21,078 bases of DNA from Paracamarosporium sp. OC-R06-R3 (Eukaryota; Ascomycota; Dothideomycetes; Pleosporales; Didymosphaeriaceae). The stretch is taken from contig JACVRA010000458.1 of NCBI GenBank assembly GCA_019828545.1, forward strand, positions 1 through 21,078. The letters are read 5' to 3'. The notes under the pieces were generated by a model that saw nothing but the letters and a program-made list of their open reading frames with translations, was not told the DNA's origin and made no database searches. A program made the translations under genes and the position numbers. Numbering within the stretch: position 1 is the stretch's first letter; each line of letters opens with the position of its first letter. Positions 8,300-18,071 of this stretch are shown piece by piece.

Positions 8300-9447
8300 G
8301 AGAGAAAGTGGCATAAGAGCCGCATAAATAGCCAGTGTGCATACAGCATAGGATAACCCAAATGATGAAATAAACGATTTGAGCGATTATCGATAAGTTC
8401 CAGCTTTTGGGTTTTTTTGTGGTGTGTAGATACTCTCTAATCCTTGTTGAAAGTGTTGTATAAAGCGGATGTTCATACAAAGTAGATTATTGAATAACAA
8501 TTTGATCGTATGTCTTAGACGATCCGGGCAAGTAACAGGCCTAGCAGCTGCCTAACAGGGCAAGAACCCACAGGAGCCATGGTAGGTGTCATGCCAACAA
8601 CCTTGACATTAGACCCATCATTAGATATGAAGTCCAGTAGCTTTGGAACCTCTAAGTCTAGTTTGGCAATACACTCTACTATACGTTCGGTTTTATCGGT
8701 CTTTATTTCAATATTCCGGACGTGAACGGACTATAGACGCAGGTATACGACCAGTTCCTGCACTGCCACCATAATGACGCGTTCCAAATAATCTCTTGCA
8801 GCACCTGTGTCTCGATGTGATTGGCAGTTTAATGTCCATGGACTCATTCATGGTGAAGAGTTGGGCAATACGGAGGTAATCTATAGTGTTCCCTATACGG
8901 AAATCCGACCATCCGACCACCCGCTGTGGGGTGCGTTATCTGGGAGCGAATGGATGCGAGTGAATAGTAAAGGATGCCTGCAGACGGCGCTAACGGCTTT
9001 TGTACTCAGCGGGTAATCGGTTTGATATGTATCGCTAACCACAGCAGAACACGTTACAACGATTGAGCTTTGAGAAACGCACTGGACAGCGCGCTAAAAC
9101 AAATCTGTACCCAATACTTGCTTTACATACGAAGAACCAAAATGTCGGCACGATGTCGTGTAGCACCGTATAACATAAGAGCTACGAAACCTACTAGTCC
9201 CAACCCTTTGGGAGATCTGACAGGGGTCTTGCAACGCATAACGGATGGTCGGAGGCTCCTGTGTTCGGCCCAATCGGCCCCGTAACATAGCCTAGCCGCT
9301 TTTCGTCCGCCGCTCGTTCTTGTGGGGTGCAGATCTGAAGCCGTTAGGGTCGTGTATCCTCCCTAGCGAGAAGGAACATTCCCGGCTCCGGTTCACAGCT
9401 AAAATATAAAAGGTTCCCCGCAACTTTATCTGGACGACACAAACACA
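8300..9447. other. 1.15-kb spacer between peroxidase and P450 genes
   Basis: No gene is confidently seen. The minus strand is open from 8730 to the stop at 8515 (71 codons) and again just upstream, with one TAG at 8731-8733 between. The deduced peptide (for example LDLEVPKLLDFISNDG) looks protein-like but matches no family I know, so it may be a decayed gene or chance. The last 100 bp hold the P450 promoter. Confidence 0.45.
9405..9413 (+). promoter_or_regulatory. TATA box of the P450 gene
   Basis: The bases tataaaagg lie 43 bp upstream of the ATG at 9448, an almost ideal core promoter that implies a very short 5' leader (about 10-15 nt) ending in acacaaacacaATG. Confidence 0.75.
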
Positions 9448-11145
9448 ATGTCATCCACCCCAGAAGACATTTCTGTCTCGTTATACACGCTTTTCCGCAA
9501 TGCGTCGGGAGGGCAGCTTGTTGCTTCGACCCTTGTTATCGTGAGTTTTAGATCACATCGCGGGATGTCTCAGACACTGAATATGAATAGGTGATCGGGA
9601 ATTTCATTATTAGGAGTATCTATCGACTCTACTTCCATCCGCTGAGCAAGTTCCCCGGTCCTAGGTTCTCCGCAGTAAGCCATTTACCCCTTTCGTGCGC
9701 CACATGGAAAGGCGACCAACATACGCGCGTGGCGGCCCTTCACGAACAGTATGGCAGCGTCGTCCGTATCGCTCCAGATGAAGTTTCATTTATTGATCCC
9801 GATGCGTGGAAAGACATCTATGGCCATGGCAGCAAAGGTACATCGGGAGGCATGCCACACAAGCCCTGGCACCGTCACGGACGAACACTGAATGGAGCTA
9901 CCTCTCTCATAATTGCACAAGACGCCGACCATACGCGGATGCGACGCCTCTTTAATCCTGCGTTCTCCGATCGCGCACTCAAACAACAGGAACTGCTCTT
10001 CATGAAGTACGTCAACCTACTCGCAGACAAACTACGTCAAGGCATAAAAGAAGATCCAGAGCACAAATTCGACCTGGTAAAGATGTACAACTTCACGACC
10101 TTTGACATTATGGGTGATTTGACCTTTGGAGAGCCCCTGCAAATGTTAAAGTTGGCAAAGTATGACCCTTGGGTGATCACCATTTTCGCTAGCATAAAGA
10201 TAGGGACTCGCCTCAGCGTTATGGAACACTACCCGCTTATCGAACGCGCCTTTAAAGCTCTGGTCCCAACATCGATGATGAAGAAACGAGTCGAACATCA
10301 TAACTTCTCCAAGGAGCGGGTTACCAAGAGACTCGAGAAGGGCCGCGAGCACGACGGCGTGGATATATGGGATCTTGTCCTGGATAAATCGGAAGAGAAA
10401 GGCCTCTCGCGCCCGGAAATGGACAACAATGCCGGACTTTTTATGATTGCCGGTACGGAAACTACGGCGACGCTCGTGTCTGGTTTAACTGCCTTGTTGC
10501 TGGAACACCCACAAGCCATGAAAGAGTTGACGACCGAGATTCGAGGAGCATTCTCGACACCCGAGGATATGACCATCGAGAAATGCGCTGCACTCCCGTA
10601 CTTGAATGCTTGTATCAAGGAAGCGCTTCGTCTCTACCCTCCTGTCGCCACCGGAAGGCCCCGAGTGTCGCCACCAGAAGGTTCCACCATATGCGGGAAC
10701 TTCGTTCCACCGGGTGTAAGCATCCTTCAAAGACAATACAGTGCATGTTAGTCTGACAAATATACTGCAGTGGATTGTTAGCGCGCCACACTTGGCTATG
10801 TACACCTCGAGCAGCAACTTTAAGTATCCGCTTTCCTTCTTCCCCGAGCGCTGGCTTGGCGATCCTCGGTTCGAGAATGATAAGCGGCATGCATTGCAGC
10901 CTTTCCATGTTGGGCCTCGAGACTGCCTGGGCAAGAAGTAAGTGCAGGCCTGTGATGATGCACAATGGATAACTAACCTAACTTTGTACAGCATGGCTTA
11001 CCACGAGATGCGCCTGATAATGACTAGGGTTCTTCACACGTTCGATCTAGAGCTTTGTGAGGAAAGCAAGAACTGGAGAGACCAGGATTGCTATGTCATA
11101 TGGGAGAAGAAGCCATTGATGTGCAGAATGAAGGCTGTGAATTAA
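9448..11145 (+). CDS. Cytochrome P450 monooxygenase, CYP65-like (isotrichodermin C-15 hydroxylase type)
   Basis: The model is join(9448..9540,9591..10715,10771..10937,10992..11145), 512 aa. The three introns (50, 55 and 54 nt) have GTGAGT, GTAAGC and GTAAGT donors and TAG/CAG acceptors, and all joins keep frame. An N-terminal membrane anchor (about 22-42) is followed by YFHPLSKFPGPRF. Hallmarks: I-helix AGTET (318-322), ExxR in KEALRLYPP (375-378), PERW (431-434), and the heme loop FHVGPRDCLG with Cys ligand near 458. The protein would be a full-length ER-bound monooxygenase needing P450 reductase. The N-terminal signature resembles the fungal family annotated as isotrichodermin C-15 hydroxylase, but no trichothecene genes are nearby, so the substrate is open. 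It lies downstream of the peroxidase on the same strand with its own TATA box. Confidence 0.93.
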
Positions 11146-12148
11146 CCGTATTTCTCGGTGGATAGTAAACGGACAGCGGACAGATTGTTCATGACTGAAA
11201 GACTTTCGTAATGAAATCAGAATCACGATCCCTAATCTGCGCGAGTGCATTGGTGATGTTGACTATATTCAAGGCTCAATTGATGCGGCCTCACCGGTTT
11301 TTTGAGCTGCTGCAGCTACCTCTTCTCAGGCTTCCAGCTGCCCATCACGAACATGATCACGAACATGATAAGGTAGTCTAGCCTAAACTAAAGGGAAAAA
11401 CAGCATAGAAGGATGATTGCCCCGTTGTTGTCACCGGATCCAATCTCAAGGTTAAACCAGAAAGGGTTAATGCTGCACCTTGAAAGTGGATCAGTACTTG
11501 CGATACATGACAACTTCTCGTGCGAAGCGATATCAGCTTATTGTCCCAGTAAGAGCGAGCTCGCTGTTTAGAAGGTTCGGCTATAGTGCTAGTGGATTAT
11601 CTCGTACGTTAATCGGTTTTTAGAGTTAAGCTAGTTCTTGGGATCTGCTGCTAATGGGTTATTCCGAGGTCGCTCCCGTTAGAGAGGTCTGCATTGTTGA
11701 AATGTACTCTGCAAACGCTCCAGCGGAACAAATCCCATGAACCGACATTCATTCAGGTTAAGTCGGATAGTTAATGATTGATATATGCGTATATTTACTA
11801 TACTATAGAGTTTGGCTCCTAACGGCTGAGCCAAGCACCAATCACATTCCTTCTCCACTTTTACGCTCCTGTTTCCTAGAATAGGACCCCGCCTGCCCTA
11901 GTCAACCGGTAAAGGGCCAAAACTTTACGATACTGTTCATTGTGTGGAAGGGACGTTCTGCGCAGTGAAACCCCCATAATTTGTCAACCGTGTGCTGTAT
12001 ACCAATTCTGCCTTGCGAGGACAAGGCAGTAACCTAGGTGTGATTCACCGCTTCTCACCAGGCATCAACAATTCAAGTGGCTACAAAAAGCACTCAAAAC
12101 ACACTCGAGGTGGACGCATTTATCACGGCTGCTTCAAACGACAACACA
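11146..12148. other. 1.0-kb spacer between P450 and Nudix genes
   Basis: No gene, tRNA or transposon remnant is recognised. It contains a perfect 12-bp tandem duplication at 11344-11367. The reading frame of the Nudix gene is open from 12077, but that codon is GTG; the stretch just upstream of 12149 is probably its 5' leader. Confidence 0.5.
11344..11367. repeat. 12-bp tandem duplication
   Basis: Two perfect adjacent copies of atcacgaacatg lie in the spacer downstream of the P450 gene. Probably replication slippage; no function is implied. Confidence 0.8.
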
Positions 12149-12873
12149 ATGGCTACCCAACCCGCCGCCGCTCCTTTCGAATACGACTCATCGCTACAAA
12201 AATACAAAGTTTCTGAGCAAGAGTATCTCCGAGAACATCCTGAGTTTGACGCTTTGTGTACGGGAATTGTAGTCTTCGATGAAGAAGGGAAATTGCTGCT
12301 TGTCAAACGCGCGACGTCCGAACAAGCCTATCCAGACTTCTGGGTAAGTTGATTCAGCATTCGAATGAGGTTGTTCCAGAGGACATTTGATGTAGTGTTC
12401 TTAGGGATTGTGAGACAACTTCAATTTGTAATACCTATTAATAATATGTAGGAGGTCCCTGGTGGAAAAGTCGATGAACCTGACGAATCTCTCCTACATG
12501 CCGCGGTGCGCGAATTGAAGGAAGAGACTGGTCTTGAAGCGACACGAATCGTCCGCCTAGCAGGACTTATGACGTTCGAAATTCCTAGGGCCCAAGGCAA
12601 GATCGAGCGTTGGTTGAAGCTGGTTTTTGAAATGGAGGTATGTTGGCAAGATAGACCCAAAACACAAGGTCTTGTGCTGATGTGTATGCCCAGGTCAAGC
12701 AACTGAACACTATAACCTTGGACCCTATAGAACACGATAATTTTACTTTTGTAACCGAGAATCAACTCGCCACCGAGCGCGTTGGAGATATTGCGCTCAA
12801 GTACATTAATCTTGATAACAAGCGCATTAAGCTTGATGCTTTTAAGCACCGGAGAGAGGGAGCCTCGCTCTAG
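12149..12873 (+). CDS. Nudix hydrolase
   Basis: The model is join(12149..12343,12452..12637,12694..12873), 186 aa, with introns of 108 and 56 nt (donors GTAAGT, GTATGT). Nudix enzymes hydrolyse a nucleoside diphosphate linked to another group, using Mg2+ held by the Nudix box. The box is split by the first intron just after PDFW and is rebuilt as EVPGGKVDEPDES with LHAAVRELKEETGL (residues 66-93). The catalytic REL-K-EE-TGL part is intact (R85, E86, E89, E90). The spacing from Gly70 to Glu77 is six residues where the textbook pattern has five. The core strands TGIVVFDEEGKLLLVKR precede it. The start is the first ATG in frame (acacaATGgct); an upstream in-frame GTG at 12077 is not used. Substrate unknown. 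Confidence 0.9.
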
Positions 12874-13960
12874 AAGGTGGTACAGGATGATGTCCATGCT
12901 TTCCTTCGCTACATAACTTACGCGGCAATGCGGAGGACGCAGTAATAGAAGCGTTTACATATTTTTGGTGGCAGGGTGTAGAATACGAGGGGTGCTGACG
13001 GGCTCGGGTATGTAAACAGGGCATCCTGATTAGGAATACGAATAGATACGGAGAATTGAGACTGGCGTAGCAATGGCGAGCAGTCGGAGACAGGTGTCTC
13101 AACTAGGCGTAACAAGCCCGTTCTGGCGATGCTGAAACGTCTAAAAATGAACTGCTAATGATCGACGCCACTTGACGAGCGAAAGCCGCCCCTGACCCCT
13201 ACATATGATTTGCAGAAGTACCCGTACTACATTCGGTATGCACACAGCCATGACGGCAGAAATGTCCGGACGAAGATTACAGCCAGATTGTGGAAATTGC
13301 GGGTTCGCAGCGGTGTTCAGAACTAGGTAATGGGAGCTGCGCCTCGATGAAGGCATGATGTAGGGTAGCAAGTGAAACTGCAGTGTGATGAGTTGTGGCG
13401 GTCCACCAATGAGCGGTGCGGCGTTTATACGGAGAATCCGTGCACACGATGAGGCGCAGATATGACATACAGCAGTTACATTTTGCGAAAAAACGGCCCT
13501 CAGGAGGGGCCAGGTCGGGGTAAGAAATAGATTATATAGGGGGGCAGGTCGAGCATGAAGGTAGCACCGGATTAGGTTTCCAAGGCTGTCTTTTTGAGAA
13601 TCGGCATCGTATTTGCTAGTTTCGGCGGATACTGTCCAGAAAAAGCAGTGGAGCGGAGAGGCATGAGCAGGGCCGCGCGCGGAATGGGAGTCCCAGACAA
13701 AGAGCACACCCACGACGACGATGGCGAGCGCAATCTACGCCGGCATGTTTGCCGAGATGTACAGAATGGACAAGGACAAGGCCAAGGTGAAGGCGAGGGC
13801 GGGCGCGGTGCAGTCGAGCGAGCATTTCTGGGATGTGGCAGCAACAGCAGCAGACACTAGCCCGAGCTTGGCCTTGATCCACGCTTCTCACAACGGCCCT
13901 CGTGCAGACAGCCTGCGCACCGCCGAACCCTCGACGACCACGCCAGAGACACCAGGAAGC
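12874..13960. other. 1.1-kb spacer and probable 5' leader of the FarA-type regulator
   Basis: No independent gene is supported. A minus-strand frame of 190 codons (13141-13713) has no ATG at its start and no family resemblance. GC content rises sharply toward 13700-14000, which produces long shadow frames on both strands. An in-frame ATG at 13721 could extend the downstream regulator by 80 residues, so the last 240 bp may be coding instead of leader. Confidence 0.45.
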
Positions 13961-16900
13961 ATGTCGTCGGAGCACAGCTTCATGGCGACGTCGGCTCCCG
14001 CACCGCAGCCGCCGCCGCTGGCAGCGCAGCCAGGCGGCATCCCTCCGTACGTCCCCCGCCCGCGCGGGCGCATCCACTCCCCGTCGACCAGCGCTCACAG
14101 CCAGCAGCAGCCAGACGCAGACGCAGACACAGGCGCAGGGCCAGCCATCCTTCCGACGGCAGCGCGCAAGCAGGGCCTGTGAGAGTAAGTTGCATTTTCT
14201 TACCGCATCCGCGACTCTGCGCGCGTCGCTGTTCCTGAGCGAGCCAGCGTCCAGACGAGCCGAGGCCAACTGGTGCCGAGGCACCGAGCTCTCGCGATAC
14301 TCGATGCTAACACTGCGCAGCCTGCCATGCAAGGAAAGTGAGTAATCCGCGCCGTCCGCCCATCCACTGAGCGCGCCGTGTTCTGATGTCTGCAGGTACG
14401 CTGTGACGCCGCGAGCCTTGGTGTGCCATGCACAAACTGTACCGCCTTCTCCATCGAGTGCCGCATCCCCACCCCCAAGCGCAAGAAGACGCAGACGGTC
14501 AAGACGCAGGACTCGCAGAGGTATGAGCCCTGCCCCCCGCCCTGTTCTGCGAGAGCTGACACACGTCCTTGCAGCGAATTTGGCGAAGACGACCGCTCCC
14601 CCGCCCCCAGCAGCGCCACTCCGGGTGAGCAGCAGCGAGACAAGACGACCGTATACAATTCGCCCGACGGCACCCCCTCCACGACCGTCTCCCCGGCCTA
14701 TGCAGCCCAGCAGGCCGCCCACAATGGCACCTACGTGCAGTTTATGAAGCCCAAGTTCGCCCGCGCCCCCATCAAAGAAGCCGGCCGCGTCGCATATCTT
14801 GGCGAGTCCTCCAACCTCTCCCTCCTTGTCCACGATCGCTATGGCACCACCGACACCGTACACTACCCGCTACCTGAGAATGTGCGAGGAGCAAAGGCCC
14901 GCGTCAACGAGCTGGACAACATGGAAATCGAGATTCTCCACCAGCGAGGCGCGTTTCTGCTCCCTCCACGGGCGCTGTGCGATGAACTGGTCGACGCTTT
15001 CTTCAGATGGGTAGCACCTGTGGTACCAGTCATCAACCGTAGCCGCTTCATGCGACAATACAGGGATCCGAAGAACCCACCGTCTCTACTGCTACTGCAG
15101 GCTATCCTACTGGCAGGATCGCGCGTCTGCACGAACCCTCAGCTTATGGATGCAAATGGATCGACTACGCCGGCCGCCATGACATTCTACAAGCGGGCAA
15201 AGGCTCTCTTCGATGCCAACTACGAAGATGATAGGGTGACAATCGTTCAGTCTACCATTCTCATGGGCTGGTATTGGGAAGGTCCTGAGGACGTCACTAA
15301 GAATGTGTTCTACTGGAGCAGGGTCGGCATAGTCGTAGCGCAGGGCTCGGGCATGCACCGGAGCGTCGAAGGTTCTCAGCTGAGCAAATCCGATAAGCGG
15401 CTTTGGAAACGGATATGGTGGTCGCTCTTTTCACGAGACCGCTCCGTAGCCGTTGCGCTTGGACGACCCGTTGCCATAAACCCGGAAGATTCGGACGTTG
15501 AGATGATCACTGAGGATGATTTCATCGAAGACGAACCAGACCGACCTGCAGAGTACCCACCCGATCCCGTACACGTTCATTTCTTCATCAACTACGTCAA
15601 GCTCTGTGAGATCATGGGCCTAGTACTTTCGCAGCAGTACTCAGTCGCTTCCAAATTCAGAAGGAATGCTCTTGATCTGACCCACAGCGACATGGCACTT
15701 GCCGATTGGTTGCAAAACTGTCCTCCAGATGTCCAGTGGGATAAGTCACGACACCATTTCTGGGCTGCTCTTCTACATTCGAATTACTAGTACGTTCAAA
15801 TATCCTCGTTTGTGGATTTCCGATTAACATCTTTTAGCACTACACTCTGTCTGTTACATCGAGCTCATATGCCACCAGCTGGCTCTCCGAAAGCAAATAA
15901 TACCAACGGACTCGACGAGCACGCATATCCTTCTCGAACGATTGCTTACCAAGCAGCTGCCATGATCACCTCCATCGTCGAAAACCTTCGCGCACACGAT
16001 GAAATACGCTATACACCTGCATTTATCGTTTATAGCTTGTTCTCCGCCCTGATCATGCATGTCTATCAGATGAGGTCTTCGAATAAAATGATTGTTTCAG
16101 CTACGGAGCAGCGACTGCAGATATGTATGGACGCGCTTAAGGAGGTATCAAAGGTCTGGCTTGTGGCCAAAATGGTCCACACTCTATTCGAATCTATCTT
16201 GGGTAACAAGCACCTTGAGGAGCGTCTGCAGAAAGCTGCCGGCAAGCGACATCAGAAACACAAACCTGCGATGCCTCAGCCACCTCCTAGACCCGCACAA
16301 GACGCCCCGAAGCGGAAGTTTGATGACATGGATCTGAGTTTCCCGCATGTCAATGGCCCTCCAGCTCCGCAGGTCTCTTACGAACGTTCAAGGCCACAGA
16401 CACCTGCTGTAACACCTTCTCGAGATCTACCGCATGTGCCACAAATGCCCCAGATCACCCATGGGTCACCACAAATGTCACGTCAAAATAACGACACTTT
16501 CATGGGACCATCACGGTCTGGAACACGCCCTACAACCCCCTTCAATCCATCGTATTCATATCCAGGCACGCCTCCCGATCTGTTCCTGGTCACACGTCAA
16601 TCGCCCAATATTTCCCAAGAATTGTGGCAAAACTTCCAGCCTGATCAGTTGTTCCCAGCGGAGTCAAATCTCAGTATTCAACAACCATCTCCAACACAAA
16701 ACCACAGTCTTGTGGATCCTGCGTTGTCACGGCCGCAGGCAATGCCGATGCATCCAGCCAACAACGACCAGAACCAACAGTCAATACCGTCGCAGCAGCA
16801 GCAACAGCAGCAGCAGCAGATGCAAGGTGGAGTGTCGATGCCAAGCTTTGATCATAATAACCCACAAGCATGGCATCAACAGATGGATATGATGCAGCAA

Positions 16901-17196
16901 AATCAGCAGAACGCTTCGGCCGATGACAACTGGAGTAATAGTAGCAATGGACGGCAGAACCCCATTGTGCCCACAACATTGAACGTGGAAGACTGGTATG
17001 TCTTCCTTCAACATTCTTCCAACAACAACGCCTTTTCGGACTTCTATGGCTACCAACAGCCTATCTTTCCTGTATAGTGATTGACGAAGCGATACTGACT
17101 TTTGTGCTTTCAAGGTTCAATTTCTTTGGCTTCAATGGTCACGGCGACGGTGCAGAGACATTCCAAAACGCGCTTTACCACGCAGGATTGCAATGA
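13961..17196 (+). CDS. Zn2Cys6 transcription factor, CTF1/FarA family (fatty-acid and cutin response)
   Basis: Best model: join(13961..14046,14105..14184,14321..14337,14396..14520,14575..15789,15838..16995,17115..17196), 920 aa, closing in frame. Splicing rebuilds a perfect zinc cluster, CETCHARKVRCD plus ASLGVPCTNC plus TAFSIEC (C-x2-C-x6-C-x8-C-x2-C-x6-C, residues 54-83), across three exons, one of them 17 nt. The basic PTPKRKK linker follows, then the fungal-specific factor domain (MEIEILHQRGAFLLPPRALC, WRRIWWSLF-like WKRIWWSLFSRD, ALGRP). A long Pro/Gln-rich tail contains nine glutamines, and the last exon restores NVEDWFNFFGFNGHG. The zinc cluster and middle domain match cutinase transcription factor 1 and Aspergillus FarA/FarB, which switch on fatty-acid catabolism; which paralogue is unclear. 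Weak points: the first intron (14047-14104, GTACGT...CAG) and the start; ATG 13721 or 13982 are alternatives. Confidence 0.85.
16793..16819 (+). repeat. CAG/CAA repeat coding for nine glutamines
   Basis: Nine glutamine codons (eight CAG, one CAA in fourth place) in the C-terminal tail of the FarA-type regulator. It is mainly pure CAG and so prone to length change; such tracts often lie in activation domains. Confidence 0.9.
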
Positions 17197-17691
17197 TCTG
17201 CAAGTATATCGTTCGCTATTGGACAGTATAGCAAGTATATGAACTATCACCAAGGCACAGTCTCAGATCACTCGTGGAGTTCCACGTTAGCAAGGCGTTA
17301 CTCGAGGCAATATAGCAGGGGCTTATTCGGGTTTACCAGGTTCAGGTTTAACGAACATGTCCGTACCTAAGGAGGTCGGTCTGGAAAAAGAGGTTCTATG
17401 TACTATATAATCGTCATGCAGCAACAAAATTTTTTATGCGACCTACTAGCATCAAGCCAGCCGTACACACTACAGACCAGCATTCCTCGATGCGAGGGGT
17501 TTCGCATCGAGGACCACTCACGTCTCCACGTGACGAGGTAGTGGGATGCGGGGCGCGGGCCGGCATGCCTGTTCAAGCCAACCTCCGCTCACCCAAAGTG
17601 CTCGCGCCGGGGTTAGCGCCACTGTCAGCCGCTGCCCCACCATTGTTGCCATCTCGTTCGACATGATATAATACACAGAATTCCCCTTACA
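17197..17691. promoter_or_regulatory. Spacer and promoter region of the small ORF/RpiB pair
   Basis: This is 495 bp between the FarA-type stop codon and the next start codon. It contains the perfect dyad at 17485-17512, an E-box CACGTG followed by AC at 17527-17534, and tataat at 17667-17672, which is only 20 bp from the ATG and so probably not a functional TATA box. The first part should be 3' UTR of the regulator. Confidence 0.5.
17485..17512. repeat. Perfect 11-bp inverted repeat with 6-nt spacer
   Basis: The arms are cctcgatgcga and tcgcatcgagg around ggggtt. It lies about 180 bp before the small-ORF start codon. It may be a dyad binding site for a dimeric regulator or an RNA hairpin in the 3' region of the upstream gene. 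Confidence 0.9.
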
Positions 17692-18045
17692 ATGGCACCC
17701 AAACGCGCGCTCTTTTCCCTCAATCTTGACTCTAACGCCGACCACATCTACCAAAGAGTCGAAGATCACAACAAGGAAGGCAAAGATAAAGTCAAGGTCT
17801 TGGAAAGCACAGGACCCACGGTCGGAAACACGAACCTATCTATCGTGACGAAACCGTTTGAACAGGCGGTTAATCGCACAGTTGAAGGCGTCATCGACGG
17901 TACTGGGAAGAAAGTACACAGTGCAGAGGGAGAATTACACTACGACATCAACAAGGAAGAAAAGGGAACGGGTAGCCGGACGGTAAAAGTGCACAAGAAG
18001 CCGGCCAGGAAGATCGAAGACAAGTACGACACCAGCGACCTCTAA
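17692..18045 (+). CDS. Small lysine-rich hydrophilic protein of unknown function
   Basis: An uninterrupted 117-aa frame with a good ATG context (cttacaATGgca). The protein is strongly hydrophilic, with many Lys, Glu and Asp residues, no signal peptide and no membrane segment. It has a central part with NLSIVTKPFEQAVNRTVEG and a C-terminal basic stretch (KVHKKPARK). I do not recognise the family. Codon use and the lack of stops look like real coding DNA. Its stop codon is only 26 bp before the RpiB ATG on the same strand, much closer than any other pair here, so the two may share a transcript or be alternatively spliced together. A donor-like GTAAAA at 17983 and a TTTAG at 18046-18050 would join it in frame to RpiB. 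Confidence 0.65.
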   Translation: MAPKRALFSLNLDSNADHIYQRVEDHNKEGKDKVKVLESTGPTVGNTNLSIVTKPFEQAVNRTVEGVIDGTGKKVHSAEGELHYDINKEEKGTGSRTVKVHKKPARKIEDKYDTSDL

Positions 18046-18071
18046 TTTAGATACACATCCAAGGAAGCAAC

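Noticed and set aside
2148..11145. A secondary-metabolite gene cluster (regulator, dehydrogenase, P450, peroxidase)
   Set aside because: There is no polyketide synthase, peptide synthetase, terpene cyclase or other backbone enzyme, and RAD4 interrupts the set.
13141..13713. A 190-codon minus-strand frame in the spacer
   Set aside because: The frame opens with GTG, has no recognisable domain, and its only internal ATG leaves a short peptide.
14521..14574. In-frame reading of this 54-nt stretch as coding (Cys/Pro-rich)
   Set aside because: It has a GTATGA donor, a gctgac branch-like site and a GCAG acceptor, and its length is a multiple of three, so it stays open by chance. I treat it as an intron, though retention cannot be excluded.
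13616..14863. A 415-codon minus-strand frame, Cys- and Gly-rich
   Set aside because: The region is very GC-rich, which suppresses stop codons. It is antisense to the zinc cluster and downstream coding exons of the FarA-type regulator, and its composition is unlike any protein family.
16996..17079. In-frame continuation of the regulator to a stop at 17077
   Set aside because: Splicing GTATGT at 16996 to CAAG at 17114 instead gives NVEDWFNFFGFNG, a far better family C-terminus; the read-through frame is intronic.
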